NCBI GenBank assembly: GCA_044225825.1
Contig: JBGAIB010000002.1
Location: 248,001 to 312,000 of the forward strand
Source of the DNA: Bog-950 sp044225825
GTDB lineage: Bacteria; Bacteroidota; Bacteroidia; Chitinophagales; LD1
DNA: 64,000 bases
Reading direction: 5' to 3'
The translations under genes and the position numbers were made by a program. Numbering within the stretch: position 1 is the first letter of the stretch; every line of letters starts with the position of its first letter. The notes under the pieces are model-generated. The model saw only the letters and a list, made by a program, of their open reading frames with translations. It did no database searches and was not told the origin of the DNA. Shown one piece after another: positions 26,691 to 36,273 of the stretch.

Positions 26691-27569
26691 TTAAGCAACC
26701 TGGCCTAAATAATTCTTTATTTCCGAGGCATAATCAAGCCTGCCGATTTTCTCAAGCCAAAGCAAATAAGGCGCATTGGCTAAAATGTGATCAAAGCTGT
26801 ACGTGATCAGACCATTACGGGCCGCAGCAGCAGGTTTTTGGCTGTCGCTGTTGTAATAATAGGCTTGTGGTGCAGGCCCCTGGTAAAAAAGCTTTTCGGC
26901 CTTCAGTATTTCTTTAACCGCTCGTTTTTCTCCACCGGCACCATCGTTATAATCGTCAAATACTACAAGGCCCTCCGCCTCTACATACGGCAATAAGGGC
27001 GCATAAGAATCGCAGGTGCTTTCATATAAATCGCAATCGATATGTAAAAGGGCAATGGATGGGTTATGCGCCGTAAACGGGGGCACTGTTGTATTAAACC
27101 AGCCTTTGTGCAGCGTAATGTATTCCTGCAAATTATGTTTGGCAATTACCTGTTGTAACTCATCGAGGTTGCTTTTGTATTCGCCCTGCTTGTACCCTTT
27201 ATCGTGTTCAGCATGGGGTTCCGGTAGTCCTTCAAAACTATCGAACAGGTGAAGCTTCTTTTTTATTCCGTTTTCGCGTAAAAAGAATGCCAGAAGCAAT
27301 CCGGTGCCCCCCTTAAAAGAGCCACATTCCACTATGTCGCCTGGTACATTAAATATGGTTTCTGTGAGGTCAAGCAGGCGGCCCATACGGAAAGGGTCAA
27401 GCAAGGTGTAAGGCGACACGTCAGCCCATTTACTCTTTAAAAAGGCATCGTGTTTCTGCGAAAAAGAATACTGGCCCGATTCAACCAACTTATCCATACT
27501 ATGCCTGCGCATAATACTGATAAAGGTTTTTTTCCAGGGCAGTTCCAATAACTCGTCAAGGTTCGTCAT
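26691..27569 (-). CDS. TylF/MycF family O-methyltransferase
   Basis: A 292-residue protein of the macrocin O-methyltransferase family. The SAM site VECGSFKGGTG is at residues 80-90 and LHLFDSFEGLPEP at 106-118. The metal-binding acidic block HIDCDLYEST (Asp178, Asp180) is followed by FDDYNDG (Asp205, Asp206). Family members methylate sugar hydroxyls in a metal-dependent reaction. In a glycan operon it most likely O-methylates a nucleotide sugar or a glycan residue. It is separated by 8 bases from the next methyltransferase gene. Confidence 0.9.
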   Translation of the reverse strand: MTNLDELLELPWKKTFISIMRRHSMDKLVESGQYSFSQKHDAFLKSKWADVSPYTLLDPFRMGRLLDLTETIFNVPGDIVECGSFKGGTGLLLAFFLRENGIKKKLHLFDSFEGLPEPHAEHDKGYKQGEYKSNLDELQQVIAKHNLQEYITLHKGWFNTTVPPFTAHNPSIALLHIDCDLYESTCDSYAPLLPYVEAEGLVVFDDYNDGAGGEKRAVKEILKAEKLFYQGPAPQAYYYNSDSQKPAAAARNGLITYSFDHILANAPYLLWLEKIGRLDYASEIKNYLGQVA

Positions 27570-27572
27570 AAA

Positions 27573-28490
27573 TTAATTTGTTTGTTGCGGTTCACCGCGT
27601 TTGTCGAGATATCGAAAAATCACAGCTAAAGCAAAAATGAAAAATTCACCGATGATAAAAACTCCGCGGCTGCCCAGTGCTATGGAAGCTGCTTCAGGAA
27701 TGGTAAAGCCGAGTGCTTTCAGGTAAAAGGTCATAATACCTTCGCGCACACCCAAACCACCGGGTGCAAATACAGCTACAATACCAAAAACACCTGCCAG
27801 CGGAAACCCTGCTGCTGTAAATAACGGTACCGTTTGCAGGCTTACCGATTGGGCATAGAAATAAAAAAACAGCGAAAACAGCAACCACATGAAAAAATAA
27901 ACAGGCATCAACCTGATTAAAGATGCGCTTGATGCAGCAGGCATGTCGATATTCTTCTTTAAAATCTTTAAGGCGGTATAGTTTACCAGTTTTCGGAAAT
28001 GTGATGAAAACAGCACCAGGGCGCTAACAATAACCAGGGCGCCGACTATTGGCCCCCATTTTAACGCCATGGCCCGAGGTAATACCAACAGGGAAAGAAG
28101 CGCCAGCACAAACCCGGTAAACAACGACAACATCTGACTGCCAAAGGAGGCGGTAAAAGTTATTTGACGGGATATACCATGACGGCTGGTTACATACTCA
28201 GCACCGCCAATTACTGACCAAATGGAACCAGGTATATACTTGGTGAATACAGGAAGTCCGGTAGAAATAACCGCATCCTTAAAACCTGTATTCACTCCGT
28301 ACAGCTTTAAAAACAATCCCCAACCGGCAGCGGTACACAAAAAACCTGCGAACAAAAAAAGAATACTTACAGCAAAGCTGAACACCGAATGAATCAGCGG
28401 CAAGTGTAGAAAGCCATCCCGGTATAGCTTTACGGCCAGAAACAGGAGAGAGAAATAAAACAGGTATTTGAAAAGGTCTTTGAACTTCAT
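27573..28490 (-). CDS. Lysylphosphatidylglycerol synthase-like/UPF0104 membrane protein
   Basis: A 305-residue integral membrane protein with about eight hydrophobic helices. It carries the UPF0104/LPG-synthase-TM signature FAPGGLGVREG near residue 245 and a basic, membrane-proximal C-terminus. Members of this fold act as lipid flippases or as the membrane half of aminoacyl-phospholipid synthases. Similar proteins are frequent in glycan clusters, where they may move or modify lipid-linked sugars. Its ATG overlaps the stop of the preceding FemAB-like gene by 4 bases (ATGA), so the two are translationally coupled. Confidence 0.82.
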   Translation of the reverse strand: MKFKDLFKYLFYFSLLFLAVKLYRDGFLHLPLIHSVFSFAVSILFLFAGFLCTAAGWGLFLKLYGVNTGFKDAVISTGLPVFTKYIPGSIWSVIGGAEYVTSRHGISRQITFTASFGSQMLSLFTGFVLALLSLLVLPRAMALKWGPIVGALVIVSALVLFSSHFRKLVNYTALKILKKNIDMPAASSASLIRLMPVYFFMWLLFSLFFYFYAQSVSLQTVPLFTAAGFPLAGVFGIVAVFAPGGLGVREGIMTFYLKALGFTIPEAASIALGSRGVFIIGEFFIFALAVIFRYLDKRGEPQQTN

Positions 28491-29482
28491 TCCTCTGTTT
28501 TAAAAATGTTGGAGCCCTTTGCCTTTACCGAATGATATTGGCCGGCAAGAAACAAACGCGCCTGACGAAGAAATGAGTTCTTATAAATTCGGAAGTAAGG
28601 GGTAAAATCACCGCCAAACTGACGGTAGAATGACTCTACCCCCGGCAGCATGCTTCCTTCGAAATCAAAAATTGTGGCATGCTCTGCCGCCTGGCAGATA
28701 GCGCGATAAATAAGCAGTTCGTTATGCCCTTCTTCACGATATTGACTGTCGAATCCGTTGAAAAGCAGGTAGGCCGCTTTACGATCATAGGCAATGCCTA
28801 AAACCGAAGTTATATTGCCCTCAACGGTGTGGAGGCTATACAATTGAAGCCGGGTGTTTTGCATGATTCCGTTGCAGAGGGTTTTGAACTTGTCATGTTC
28901 GATCGGCATTGGGTTTCCATGCCGGTGAAAAGCGTTCTGGTAAACCCTGTAAAACTCTTCAACACTGGTGTTGTCTTTTATCTGTAACGTAACTTCTGAA
29001 GAGGCTTTCCTGATTTTAGTCCGCAGTCGCGGTGCACATAAATTGAGCAAATCTTCAGGGCTCATGCCATTCAGATTAATACGATACGTATAGTAGGTAT
29101 CAGCGGAGTACCCGTGCCGGTAAAATGGCAGCCAATCCACAAAAGAGGGGTGAAAAAAATAGCTGTAGCCTGGTAGCTCGGTTGTTTTCGCAGCCAGCAA
29201 TGCCGCTGCCTTTCGTTGGTTTGTTATACGCTGATAATTGCTGCCTTCGAACTCAGCGTACAACACCCCCATATACTTTTGGAATGGCCCAAAGGTCCAC
29301 GCCTTATTAAACTTACAAACTATAGTGCCGGCACAAATCTCGCCACTGCGTTCAACAATCCATATTTCGTAATCCAACCCTAACGAACGCAGATACCAGG
29401 TATAATTAAATAAACAGCCCTGCGGAGAAGCGTCCACAAACAAATTCCAGCGTTCATCATTGTCAAGCCTTTTTAATTCCAT
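28487..29482 (-). CDS. FemAB/GNAT-like acyltransferase
   Basis: A 331-residue protein with the GNAT/FemAB-type fold. An N-terminal region (LDNDERWNLFVDASPQGCLFNYTWYL) resembles the FemAB-associated domain. The C-terminal half has YDRKAAYLLFNGFDSQYREEGHNELLIYRAICQAA and the FDFEGSMLPGVESFYRQFGG block typical of these proteins. FemAB-like enzymes in glycan or EPS clusters transfer amino acids or acyl groups onto amino sugars. It is coupled by a 4-base overlap to the downstream LPG-synthase-like membrane gene, which suggests the two act together. Confidence 0.82.
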   Translation of the reverse strand: MELKRLDNDERWNLFVDASPQGCLFNYTWYLRSLGLDYEIWIVERSGEICAGTIVCKFNKAWTFGPFQKYMGVLYAEFEGSNYQRITNQRKAAALLAAKTTELPGYSYFFHPSFVDWLPFYRHGYSADTYYTYRINLNGMSPEDLLNLCAPRLRTKIRKASSEVTLQIKDNTSVEEFYRVYQNAFHRHGNPMPIEHDKFKTLCNGIMQNTRLQLYSLHTVEGNITSVLGIAYDRKAAYLLFNGFDSQYREEGHNELLIYRAICQAAEHATIFDFEGSMLPGVESFYRQFGGDFTPYFRIYKNSFLRQARLFLAGQYHSVKAKGSNIFKTEE

Positions 29483-29551
29483 GGCAGCGGTACACCGTAA
29501 TTTCTTTAACAGGGCAAAAGTGCAACAAATAAAACCTCCGGCCCTATTCGC

Positions 29552-30655
29552 TTACTTATAAAGTCGCTCGTTATCCTGTATGTCCATCCACATCGCAAAC
29601 AGAAACGAATTGAGTGCGCTGATAGATAAAAACATAAAGGCCAGCAGGGTTACAGGATTTACCGATCGCGTTTCGAAACACAAGATGTGCAGTATTTTAT
29701 AAGCAAACGGTATGGCCATAATAAATAGTAAAAAGGCCAGGTTGTAAAGTAAAAACAGGGGGTGGAAATCGCGGAATAAATATTTAATCCAAAGTCGCTT
29801 AAAGAAGGACTTTATAAGCAACCACGAAATACGCGGTATAACCTTAAATATCTTCATCTTGCTTTGCTCGCCCACATTGTATATGGGCTTAATCTCCACT
29901 TCTTTTAGTGTACAAAATGCGATGTTCAGTTTTACCAGCATATCATTAGGCATGCCGTAGCTACGGTAAATGTCGTAAAGCCGGATGGCATTAATAGCAG
30001 ATTTAGAAATAGCGGTATAACCTGTTTGCGTGTCGCTAACATGCCAGTATCCGCTCGCCACTTTGGTTAAAATCGAAAGAATACTGTTGCCGAAGTAGCG
30101 TGTTTTGGGTATTACCAACCAGGCGCTGCGGTGTATCAAACGATTGCCTTTTACATAATCCACGCCATCTTTAATTACAGGCATGCAGATCGACTCCAAT
30201 TCATCCGGATCCATTTGCCCATCTCCAGCCATTACTGCAGTGCAGTCTATGCCATGGTCCTTTGCCCATTTATAACCCCTTGCGATGGCCGCACCTACGC
30301 CGCCATTCTCAAGTTGATTGATGAGGATTACCCGGTCATTTTCAGGATCCTTGTTTGCCACTTCCGATGGCAGAAAGAACTTCATTTCATCTATCGCCAT
30401 TTGCCGCAAAACAGAATCCGCACGATTGTAAATGGTATCTTTAAAATCGCTCTTTAAATCGCTGACAATAGGCGTTCGGACAGAGTTGTCTTTCGCTATA
30501 TAGGACAGTACCACTTCTGCAGTTTTGTCCTTCGATTTGTCGTTTACTATTATTATGCGGTCAACATAAGCAGGCATGGTTTCAATAACCATTCCTATTT
30601 GCGACTCTTCGTTATAAGCCGGCACCACTACGGCTATGGTTTTATTATGAAGCAT
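29552..30655 (-). CDS. Family 2 glycosyltransferase with C-terminal membrane helices
   Basis: A 367-residue GT-A enzyme. The N-terminus has VVVPAYNEESQIGMVIE, the nucleotide-binding VNDKSKDKT, and the metal-binding region MAGDGQMDPDELE. SDTQTGYTAI resembles the acceptor-site motif of dolichyl/undecaprenyl-phosphate glycosyltransferases. Two hydrophobic helices (about residues 300-360) anchor it in the membrane. An insertion of about 60 residues (PIVSDLKSDF...PENDRVILI) between strand 2 and the metal site is unusual. It probably makes a polyprenyl-phosphate sugar donor, perhaps used by the GT-C-like protein encoded next. Confidence 0.88.
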   Translation of the reverse strand: MLHNKTIAVVVPAYNEESQIGMVIETMPAYVDRIIIVNDKSKDKTAEVVLSYIAKDNSVRTPIVSDLKSDFKDTIYNRADSVLRQMAIDEMKFFLPSEVANKDPENDRVILINQLENGGVGAAIARGYKWAKDHGIDCTAVMAGDGQMDPDELESICMPVIKDGVDYVKGNRLIHRSAWLVIPKTRYFGNSILSILTKVASGYWHVSDTQTGYTAISKSAINAIRLYDIYRSYGMPNDMLVKLNIAFCTLKEVEIKPIYNVGEQSKMKIFKVIPRISWLLIKSFFKRLWIKYLFRDFHPLFLLYNLAFLLFIMAIPFAYKILHILCFETRSVNPVTLLAFMFLSISALNSFLFAMWMDIQDNERLYK

Positions 30656-30671
30656 AAACTACCTTATCTGG

Positions 30672-32363
30672 CTATGGTAAAATGGTTAAAGCATAAACGG
30701 TAATGCCGGCGTTTTTCAACTGTGCATATACCTCGGCCTGTGCATTTTCACAGTATTTTTTCGTCATTTCATCCTCCGCATTAGTGCGAACGGCAACAAG
30801 CGCTTTCACCGGCTTACTGGTTTTGATTTTACCGGCCATTAACCTGTCGCGCTCAAAAAATGGCACTCCCGTTTGCGCCACAATGGGCGAAAGGTAATTG
30901 TTTTCGCTTAACGGCAGCGGGGCAAATGCCAATGGTTCCTTACTGTTACGCAGTTTTTGTTGAAACTCAAGCATATCATTAATAGCGCCCGGAGGGTTGT
31001 ATAAAACGCGTAAGTTGGCTTTATAGTCAGTGGGGCTCATTTTCATATTAAGCCTTACTAATTGCGAAGCCCCCAGCAAGCCACCAGCCAACAGAAAGAA
31101 ACTGAGACCATACACCAATAGTTTTGTTTTGATCGTTTTGTTTCCCTCTTCCCAGCCTGTAACAATTACCAGCACTGCTCCAAGTTGAATAAAAAACAAG
31201 GCCAGTACAAAATACCGGGTAAGCATAATCCAGGTCCACACGTATTCTTCCTTGGCCGAATTGCTCTTTAAAGATAACAGCGTAATAAAAGCCACATTAA
31301 TAAGCGAGGCTGCCAGGCCTAGCGTATAGAGAATTCCGGTTTTGTCAGCCAGCAGGGCGCGAAGCCGATTGGAAGAAGGAAGCTTGTTCCAAAAGCTCAG
31401 GATACCGGCCGTCAGCAATAAAAAAAGCAACATGCCCACCGGAAACATAAGTGCAAAAGCTTTTACCACAAACTCTTTGATGGGTGGCATAAAACCTAAG
31501 GACTTGTAAACAAGGTTATCGTTAAATACCGCATTGAAAAACACAGCATCAAAGTATTTAAGAAATTCAAAGTGCAGGGTCAGCCCTTTGCTGGATAAAC
31601 TCCCTACACGTTGCATGCCATTGGGGCCTGACATATCGTACCATAACTGTGCGGCTAACAACACGGCCACTATGCCTCCGTGTATAAGCAGTGGTCGTAA
31701 ATATCTTTTTCCGAAAACCAGCAACAGCAATAAGAACAGGGCCACAAATGTTAAGGTAACTGGGTAATAAGCATACCGGAAAAAGCTGCATAAGTAAGCG
31801 GCCAAAGATAGCCCTGCCAGGTAAGCAAATGGCGCTTCTGATTCCTGCTGCTTATACTCATAGATGCGGTAAAAGAAGAAGGCCGCTAAACTGAAACATG
31901 CCAGCGAAAGGGCATCGGTGGGCGCACCCATGGCCTTAAAGGGATTAGCCAGAAATATGGAAACGATTAAAAACAGCGGCAATACACGTTGCCAGTAAAT
32001 ACCGCCCATGCGTTTAAAAATTAAAAACCACGAGCCGAAATGCAGGCATACCGCTAAAAAGAAAACCAGCATTTCGGTTTTGAGTGGGTCCTTCTGAAAA
32101 AAACTAAAAACCGGTGCAGCAACCAAAGGATAGCCCGGAGGCCAGCCCACTAAACGTGCTCTGGTAATTTTGGAAAAATCTGCTGTGTCGCAATTTGCGA
32201 TAGTAAGCCCATTGCCATTTAAGAAACTCTCAGCAGCCGCCAGTTGCCAATAGTTGTCGGTGCCTACAACGGGCCGGGCAATTCTATCGTGCGTTTTAAT
32301 AAATAAGCAAAAAACTAAAAGCAGTACATTAAGCCATAAGTATCTGGAGGGGGTCATCTTCAT
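30672..32363 (-). CDS. Polytopic membrane protein, GT-C/ArnT-like glycosyltransferase
   Basis: A 563-residue protein with about a dozen transmembrane helices and a hydrophilic C-terminal domain of roughly 110 residues. The first external loop after helix 1 has an acidic TDNYWQLAAAESFLNGNGL segment, the position where GT39-type (PMT/ArnT) enzymes carry their catalytic aspartate. No other signature was recognised. It lies 16 bases upstream of the GT2 gene likely to produce a lipid-phosphate sugar, which is the donor type GT-C enzymes use. A polymerase or ligase role (Wzy- or WaaL-like) is the main alternative. Confidence 0.7.
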   Translation of the reverse strand: MKMTPSRYLWLNVLLLVFCLFIKTHDRIARPVVGTDNYWQLAAAESFLNGNGLTIANCDTADFSKITRARLVGWPPGYPLVAAPVFSFFQKDPLKTEMLVFFLAVCLHFGSWFLIFKRMGGIYWQRVLPLFLIVSIFLANPFKAMGAPTDALSLACFSLAAFFFYRIYEYKQQESEAPFAYLAGLSLAAYLCSFFRYAYYPVTLTFVALFLLLLLVFGKRYLRPLLIHGGIVAVLLAAQLWYDMSGPNGMQRVGSLSSKGLTLHFEFLKYFDAVFFNAVFNDNLVYKSLGFMPPIKEFVVKAFALMFPVGMLLFLLLTAGILSFWNKLPSSNRLRALLADKTGILYTLGLAASLINVAFITLLSLKSNSAKEEYVWTWIMLTRYFVLALFFIQLGAVLVIVTGWEEGNKTIKTKLLVYGLSFFLLAGGLLGASQLVRLNMKMSPTDYKANLRVLYNPPGAINDMLEFQQKLRNSKEPLAFAPLPLSENNYLSPIVAQTGVPFFERDRLMAGKIKTSKPVKALVAVRTNAEDEMTKKYCENAQAEVYAQLKNAGITVYALTILP

Positions 32364-32374
32364 CTCAAACAGCT

Positions 32375-33598
32375 TTACCGATTTGAAAGCATTTTGTAAA
32401 CGGAAGCGTATTGGGCCACACCTTTCTGCAAGGAGTATACTTCTGCGGCCTTTGCAATTATAGCGTTTTTATCAAAAGTTTTTCCAATCACTTCGTCTAT
32501 TGCGCGGTTATAAGCAGCGTTACTGAACTCCTGAATGGTGATCCCTACTTCGCCTCCCTTTAATATGTCCGCAATATCTCCTACCCCCTCGTTGCATATA
32601 TGCGGAATGCCCATGCCCATTATCTCTCCTTGCTTAGTGGCAGAGGAAGCCATTTTAGAGAATACGGGCTTAATAAAAAATATCGACCAGTTGCTAAGCG
32701 ACAAATAGGCAGGTACCTGCGCGTGTGTGGTCTGTATGGTGATTATTTTATCAGCTGCAATTCCGCGTTCTGCGGCAAGCTTTGTCAGATATTCGCGCGG
32801 TTCGGTGGTGATAAACAAAAAGCAGGCATCTGGCCGCCGTTCACATAGGCATTTAAAAAAGTCCATCATTTCGCCGGGCAAATACCAGGTTCCTATACTC
32901 CCCAGGTAACTTAAAACAAAGGCATCTTCCGCTATACCTAATTCCTTTCGCAGTTGTAGCTTCTCCGTACCGGTAACCCGTGCATCCGAAAAAAGTTCCA
33001 GATCGGCGCAACAGGGTATAACAGTAATAGGCAATGGCTGTGGTCGTAGATTTCTGCTTAGAATTTGTTTTTGTGCTGCGTGTGTTAAACTGATAATGTG
33101 GTCTGCGCCGAGCAAAAAATCCTTTTCCTTTCTCTTAAAATAATTGTAGATACCCTTGTACAAGGGGTTACTCAAGTTCCAAAGGCCGCCATCTACACGT
33201 TCATCTGCCCAAAAACCGCGCATATCAAAAACGAATTTTAGGCCGGCCTTTTGTTTGAGTTGTTCGCCCACCAATGCCGATATATAACTCCGGCAATGTA
33301 CGACATCAAATTTCTTTTCTGCATGCAATTCGAAAGCGAGTTGCTGCATTTTAAATTTATCGAACAAGGTAGAAAGCACCGGAGGGCGCTTGGTATACAT
33401 CAAAGGCCGCCAATCGATACCCGCATCGCGCATAAGGCCGTCAATCAACTCCCTGTGCTTACTGTAACGTTCGGGCTTTTCGAAACTTATAATTGTAAAC
33501 TGATGACCCAAACGGGTAAGCCCGCGCAGGTAAGGTAGTACCTGACTTTGACCCAGCGGATCGGTCATGCCATCATAAGAGAGGTATAATACGTTCAT
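32375..33598 (-). CDS. Family 4 glycosyltransferase
   Basis: A 407-residue GT-B protein. The N-terminal Rossmann domain (MNVLYLSYDG, GHQFTIISFEKPERY) is followed by FDMRGFWADERVDGG, typical of GT4 proteins. The C-terminal domain (from about residue 220) has FVLSYLGSIGTWYL and ends in a variant donor-site block KQGEIMGMGIPHICN, where the usual E-x7-E motif is degenerate. It transfers a sugar from a nucleotide donor, presumably at the cytoplasmic face. The start ATG overlaps the stop of the upstream dioxygenase gene by 4 bases, showing tight coupling. Confidence 0.87.
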   Translation of the reverse strand: MNVLYLSYDGMTDPLGQSQVLPYLRGLTRLGHQFTIISFEKPERYSKHRELIDGLMRDAGIDWRPLMYTKRPPVLSTLFDKFKMQQLAFELHAEKKFDVVHCRSYISALVGEQLKQKAGLKFVFDMRGFWADERVDGGLWNLSNPLYKGIYNYFKRKEKDFLLGADHIISLTHAAQKQILSRNLRPQPLPITVIPCCADLELFSDARVTGTEKLQLRKELGIAEDAFVLSYLGSIGTWYLPGEMMDFFKCLCERRPDACFLFITTEPREYLTKLAAERGIAADKIITIQTTHAQVPAYLSLSNWSIFFIKPVFSKMASSATKQGEIMGMGIPHICNEGVGDIADILKGGEVGITIQEFSNAAYNRAIDEVIGKTFDKNAIIAKAAEVYSLQKGVAQYASVYKMLSNR

Positions 33599-34365
33599 TT
33601 AAGTAAACGCTCCTTCAGCGCTTTTAAACCCGATAGAAAAGTTTTCAGCAGACCGGTAACGCCTGCTGTATTCACAAATATAGTATTGTGGTCGGTGGCT
33701 ACTTCCGTAGCGGGCCGGGTAGGGGTATAGAAATAAACCGCGAGCGATTTACGGCTAACGCCCTGTGGGGTGTTTAATGGTACGGGGTGGCCATGAAAGG
33801 AGTGTTCGTTGGTTTCAAACATGGCCATCCGGTTAAACAACGGCGCAATTTTCTCAACCATGATGTTTCGTTCCATATCCCATAACTGCAAATGGCCTTC
33901 ATATTCATCCTTCCAGTCCTTATTCATATACACCAACACATTCAACCTGCGGTGGTATTGAGTTTCGGGGTGATAGTTAAAGTCCACATGCACATCTAAA
34001 AAAGCGCCTTTGGTTGATTGGTGAAGTCCGCCGCCAAACAATTTTTTATCTCCTTCCAATCCTTCAATACCTGTTAGCCTTTCAAGAAACCGGATAAAAG
34101 GCGGAGAGTTCAGTTCGTTAAACACATCGTGTAACAAATCTCCTTCCTGAAATCTCCGTAGTGTGAACTTGTTCTTTTGATGGATATAAGTAGTGCCATC
34201 CCAGGTGCCGCGGGTTACATCCGGGTATTGCGCCAGAATTTGCTCTGCTTTCTCAGGATAAAAAAAGTTATCGTAAAACAAGTGCCTAAAGGGCTTACTC
34301 TCGCGCCAGTTTAATTGCAACTGGGGCAAGTTGGCGGTTAAGGCGGGTAAATTAATATACGTCAT
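33595..34365 (-). CDS. 2-oxoglutarate/Fe(II)-dependent dioxygenase
   Basis: A 256-residue protein with the double-stranded beta-helix iron site. His126 and Asp128 are in LDVHVDFNYHP, the distal His is in NEHSFHGHP (probably His191), and Arg205 in SRKSLAVYFY binds 2-oxoglutarate. The pattern matches the prolyl-4-hydroxylase-like 2OG-Fe(II) family. In a glycan operon the substrate may be a sugar, an acyl chain or a glycosylated protein. None can be chosen from the sequence. It is coupled by a 4-base overlap to a GT4 gene and follows the AsnB-type gene by 28 bases. Confidence 0.88.
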   Translation of the reverse strand: MTYINLPALTANLPQLQLNWRESKPFRHLFYDNFFYPEKAEQILAQYPDVTRGTWDGTTYIHQKNKFTLRRFQEGDLLHDVFNELNSPPFIRFLERLTGIEGLEGDKKLFGGGLHQSTKGAFLDVHVDFNYHPETQYHRRLNVLVYMNKDWKDEYEGHLQLWDMERNIMVEKIAPLFNRMAMFETNEHSFHGHPVPLNTPQGVSRKSLAVYFYTPTRPATEVATDHNTIFVNTAGVTGLLKTFLSGLKALKERLLK

Positions 34366-34393
34366 ACTTCAGGGGTTCCGTTTTCAATTACTA

Positions 34394-36253
34394 TTAACTG
34401 GCGCCTCCCTGTTCTTCCAACCATTTATGTAGCAATAGTAGCACCCATAAACGATTATAAAGATGATTTTGCCCTTTATCGAAATCCTTTATCAATTGCT
34501 GCACCTGGTCAGGCTGTACAACACCATGCTTTTCAAGTACTACCGGATGCAAATAACGATCGATGAGATAACGTAAATCCGTTTTCAACCATTTGTCCAA
34601 TGGTATTGAAAAGCCCCATTTAGGGCGCTCAAAAAGCTGTCTGGGTACCAGGTCGTATAATACTTCCTTCAGCAGGTATTTGGAGGTGCCTTCGTGCTTC
34701 TTAAGGTCCGGTGCTAAATTTAAGGCAAATTCCACCACCCGGTAATCCAAAAATGGTGTACGTGCTTCTAACGAATATTGCATGCTGGCAATATCCACTT
34801 TCACCAACAAGTCATCCTTCAGGTAATGTTTCAGATCAAATAAAGCCTGTTCCTCAGCGGCAGTAAGCTGGCGATTTAAGCCGCTAAATTGTTCGTTGAA
34901 CAATACGGGCTGCACATATGCCGGTTTCAGTGTTTGCTGAAGTTCCGCTTCTGAGAAGAAATACTGCTCCTGCGAAAAAATATGACTTTTTAAGCGTTCA
35001 CTACTCTTGTAATTAATAAGGCCTGCAGCACGCTTATAGCGGTTACCGAAGGGCTGCATAGCCAATGCTAATGGCGCCCGGAGCATACGAAGCAATGGAT
35101 TACTCATACGTTCAGCCCATGCATAAGCGCCATAACCCATAAACAGTTCATCGCCACCATCACCACTTAAGGTCATGGTTACATGCTTACGCGCCAGACG
35201 AGATACCAGCATAGTTGGCAAGGCTGATGAATCGGCATAGGGTTCATCATACGCGCGGCTCATTTGATCCACCAACTCCAGGGCATCCTGCTCCGTTACT
35301 GTAAACTCGTAATGCTCCGTTTTAAGATGGCTTGCAACCTGCCGGGCAAACTCACTTTCATTGTGCTTGGCTTCTTTAAAGCCAATCGAAAATGTTTTTA
35401 CCGGTTTGGGCGAAATATGCTGCGCCAGGGCAGTTACGGTACTCGAGTCAATTCCTCCGCTTAAAAAGGTACCAAAAGGCACATCGCTAATCATGCGGTA
35501 GGCCACCGACGACTGAAGTATTTCGCGTAAACCCTTTTTAGCTTCGCTAAAGTTGCTGAGCGTGTTCGCCGTAATCTTTTCTTCGGGCTTCCAGTAAGGG
35601 GTAATAATAAGTTGCCCGTCTTTCAGTTCGGCATAACAGCCCGCTGGCAAGCGCTTCACTTCATCATATATAGTATATGGCTCCGGTATATAACCTGCGT
35701 AAAGAAAGGTATGTACCCCCGGTTTATACACCTTAAGATTTTGTTTTACCTGCGGCACCTGCAACAGTGCTTTCATTTCCGAACCAAAGACAAAATCGCC
35801 GTCTTTATGATAGTAATACAGCGGTTTTACACCCAATCTGTCGCGGAAGAGGAACAACTTATCCTCCTGCATATCATAAATAGCAATAGCAAACATGCCG
35901 TTGAACAATTGCACGGCATCTACGCCTTTTAATACAAAGGCTTCCAAAATAATTTCTGTGTCAGACGACGTGCGTGGTTGAATGCCCAACAGGTCACGTA
36001 CTTCAGCAAAGTTGTAGACCTCGCCATTAAACACCATAGCATACCGCCCATTATGCGAATACATGGGCTGGTTAGCCGCATTGCTCAGATCAATAATGCT
36101 AAGTCTGCGATGTCCAAGCCCTGTGGAGCCGGAACTGTTATAATAATAACCGGCGGCATCGGGACCTCTATGACTTAAAGCGGTTGTCATCCGCTCCAGA
36201 TCAGACCTGGAAACCTTGTTATGCAAAGAATAATAACCGGTTATACCACACAT
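34394..36253 (-). CDS. asnB: Asparagine synthase (glutamine-hydrolysing) family amidotransferase
   Basis: A 619-residue protein with both AsnB halves. Cys2 in MCGITGY is the class II glutaminase nucleophile, with FNGEVYN (residues 75-81) and RDRLGVKPLYY following. The synthetase half has the PP-loop SGGIDSS (265-271), LSGDGGDELF and the region KVDIASMQYSLEARTPFLDYRVVEF. The length is typical of long AsnB-type proteins in capsule and EPS clusters, where they amidate sugar carboxylates (for example uronic acids) rather than supply asparagine. Given the neighbouring WlbA-type enzyme acting on a uronic acid nucleotide sugar, uronamide formation is plausible. The symbol denotes the family only. 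Confidence 0.92.
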   Translation of the reverse strand: MCGITGYYSLHNKVSRSDLERMTTALSHRGPDAAGYYYNSSGSTGLGHRRLSIIDLSNAANQPMYSHNGRYAMVFNGEVYNFAEVRDLLGIQPRTSSDTEIILEAFVLKGVDAVQLFNGMFAIAIYDMQEDKLFLFRDRLGVKPLYYYHKDGDFVFGSEMKALLQVPQVKQNLKVYKPGVHTFLYAGYIPEPYTIYDEVKRLPAGCYAELKDGQLIITPYWKPEEKITANTLSNFSEAKKGLREILQSSVAYRMISDVPFGTFLSGGIDSSTVTALAQHISPKPVKTFSIGFKEAKHNESEFARQVASHLKTEHYEFTVTEQDALELVDQMSRAYDEPYADSSALPTMLVSRLARKHVTMTLSGDGGDELFMGYGAYAWAERMSNPLLRMLRAPLALAMQPFGNRYKRAAGLINYKSSERLKSHIFSQEQYFFSEAELQQTLKPAYVQPVLFNEQFSGLNRQLTAAEEQALFDLKHYLKDDLLVKVDIASMQYSLEARTPFLDYRVVEFALNLAPDLKKHEGTSKYLLKEVLYDLVPRQLFERPKWGFSIPLDKWLKTDLRYLIDRYLHPVVLEKHGVVQPDQVQQLIKDFDKGQNHLYNRLWVLLLLHKWLEEQGGAS

Positions 36254-36273
36254 ACTATCTGCTTATACCAAAA

